Assembly: GCA_002395135.1 (NCBI GenBank)
Contig: DGWC01000020.1
Coordinates: 1,508-15,818, forward strand
Direction of reading: 5' to 3'
DNA: 14,311 nucleotides
Origin: Prevotella sp. UBA4268
GTDB lineage: Bacteria > Bacteroidota > Bacteroidia > Bacteroidales > Bacteroidaceae
A program made the translations under genes and the position numbers. The notes under the pieces were generated by a model that did not search any database, had not been told where the DNA came from, and was given only the letters and a program-made list of their open reading frames with translations. This document shows, piece by piece, positions 13,207 through 14,311 of the stretch (position 1 is the first letter of the stretch; the number at the start of each line of letters is the position of its first letter).

Positions 13207-14311
13207 TTATCTGGCATTGATTTCTTGCAGCAGTCGGTCGGCATGTCCCCATTTGTCCATCATGAAGAGCACAAAACGGATGTCTACGCCAATGCAGCGA
13301 GCCAGCACACGGTCAAAGTTGATATCGCTGGCAAGGCTGTCCCAGTTGCCGTCGAAGGCCAGTCCTATGAGTTCGCCTTTGCCGTTGAACATCGGCGAAC
13401 CGCTGTTTCCACCAGTGATGTCATTGTTAGTCAGGAAGCAGAGTTGCATCTTTCCGGTGTTCTTATCAGTGTATTTGCCAAAGTCCTTTGACGACATCAG
13501 ACTGATGAGTTCCGGCTCGGCAAAATAGTCGGCAATGGTGTTCTGCTGATTCATCTTGCTAACCAGGCTCTCTGCCGTGGTATAGTAACCCGACGGCTGC
13601 CCATTAAGCAGATATTCGCCCACCTGTCCATAAGAGAGACGCATGGTGAAGTTAGCATCCGAATAATGCGGAAGGTCCTGCTCCATGCGCAATTTGGCTG
13701 CACAAAGATACTTCTCTTGCTGACTGATATCAATAGAAGCACTGGCAATGCGACTGCGCAGTTCGCTCAGCGTGGTGATAAGGTCGAGACCAAGTTGCAC
13801 GCCGGGATCTTTCAGATAACTCTTCTTGGAGAGGAAAATCTTCTTGCCTTTCATCAGGAGTGACTTCTTGTAGAGATAGTCCACATACGCCGTATAGTTG
13901 TTGTTGAACTTGTTGCTGATGGTGTTATAGAAAGCAGGCAGGTCTTTTGCATCCACATGTTCCTTATAGTTCTTCAGCAGGGCGGCAAGCACCTCTTTGT
14001 CGAGGGCAGCATCCCACTCGTCGCTGTTATCCTTTATCTCGAAATACTGTTTCTTCACCTTGTCTTCAGGACCTTTCAACTCATATCTGCCGTTGTTTGC
14101 GCTGAGGGCGCGGGTGACCAGTTCGTTGGTGCGCATGAATGTCTCTGAGAGATACATCAGCGTGCGCACGTCGTTGAAGCGCTTCTCATAGAGTTCCTTC
14201 ATTTTGCCGAAGTCGAGTTGCCCGCGCAGATAGCCCGTCTCTTTCTGGAAATTACGGATGCGCGCCTCATAGTCTTCTTTCTGCTTGATAATGCCGATGG
14301 AATCGATACAT
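13207..14311 (-). CDS. S46-family dipeptidyl-peptidase (DPP7-like), 3' part only
   Basis: The C-terminal ~367 residues of a periplasmic serine dipeptidyl-peptidase; the frame stays open to the window edge, so the start and the catalytic His/Asp region lie outside. The nucleophile motif is GNSGSP (minus strand, 13410-13393), with Ser encoded at 13404-13402, preceded by CFLTNNDITGG and followed by FNGKGELIGLAFDGNWDSL, all typical of peptidase family S46. Upstream residues form the long helical domain of the family. Eighteen residues after the nucleophile is Gly; in Porphyromonas gingivalis this position is Gly in DPP7 (hydrophobic P1) and Arg in DPP11 (acidic P1), so DPP7-type specificity is inferred. 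These enzymes release dipeptides from oligopeptides for amino-acid-fermenting bacteria. Codon use looks like its neighbours. Confidence 0.9.
   Translation of the reverse strand, partial: CIDSIGIIKQKEDYEARIRNFQKETGYLRGQLDFGKMKELYEKRFNDVRTLMYLSETFMRTNELVTRALSANNGRYELKGPEDKVKKQYFEIKDNSDEWDAALDKEVLAALLKNYKEHVDAKDLPAFYNTISNKFNNNYTAYVDYLYKKSLLMKGKKIFLSKKSYLKDPGVQLGLDLITTLSELRSRIASASIDISQQEKYLCAAKLRMEQDLPHYSDANFTMRLSYGQVGEYLLNGQPSGYYTTAESLVSKMNQQNTIADYFAEPELISLMSSKDFGKYTDKNTGKMQLCFLTNNDITGGNSGSPMFNGKGELIGLAFDGNWDSLASDINFDRVLARCIGVDIRFVLFMMDKWGHADRLLQEINAR

Noticed and set aside
13124..13528. Plus-strand 134-codon frame starting in the hairpin after the AraC-type gene
   Set aside because: It starts inside the stem and runs antisense to the S46 peptidase, including its active-site codons; it is a shadow.

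Overview
The window looks like chromosomal DNA from a Bacteroidales bacterium, most likely Prevotella/Segatella or a close relative. Evidence: several promoters have the Bacteroidetes -7 box (TAnnTTTG, some with an upstream TTTG); there are no obvious Shine-Dalgarno sites; the coding DNA is moderately GC-rich and the spacers AT-rich; and the proteins are typical of the group (a BspA-type leucine-rich repeat protein, a DUF4369/thioredoxin-fold lipoprotein, an S46 dipeptidyl-peptidase, a TopA with a Toprim_Crpt tail and no zinc fingers). I see no tRNA, rRNA, CRISPR array, insertion sequence or phage gene.

Left part (1-5020) is envelope and polymer-degradation cargo. A short BspA-like secreted protein (minus) diverges from a lipoprotein whose thioredoxin fold has lost its CxxC (plus). 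This lipoprotein converges on a secreted alpha/beta-hydrolase esterase (minus) across a shared terminator. The esterase diverges from a secreted sialate O-acetylesterase-type SGNH esterase (plus), and their promoters overlap around TTTGCAAA. A zinc-ribbon NUDIX hydrolase follows the second esterase, probably in the same transcript. The two esterases may together remove acyl groups from plant or host glycans.

Middle part (5021-10979) is a housekeeping run, all on plus: topA, aroK, speA and argB, with gaps of 20, 12 and 58 bases. It is preceded by a 319-base spacer with a striking 10-bp inverted repeat over the predicted topA promoter. aroK serves chorismate synthesis, argB arginine synthesis and speA diverts arginine to agmatine and polyamines. 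A GC-rich hairpin follows argB.

Right part (10980-13090) is regulatory: an ECF-type sigma factor overlapping by 11 bases a small single-pass membrane protein (probable anti-sigma), a 3' untranslated or small-RNA-like stretch ending in a strong terminator, then a single-pass membrane protein with a C-terminal AraC DNA-binding domain and its own strong promoter. A 13-bp perfect hairpin separates it from a convergent S46 dipeptidyl-peptidase gene that runs off the right edge.

I did not find a clearly new multi-gene system. The best leads are the topA promoter dyad with its extra half-site, the membrane-tethered AraC protein beside the sigma/anti-sigma pair, and the untranslated region between them.
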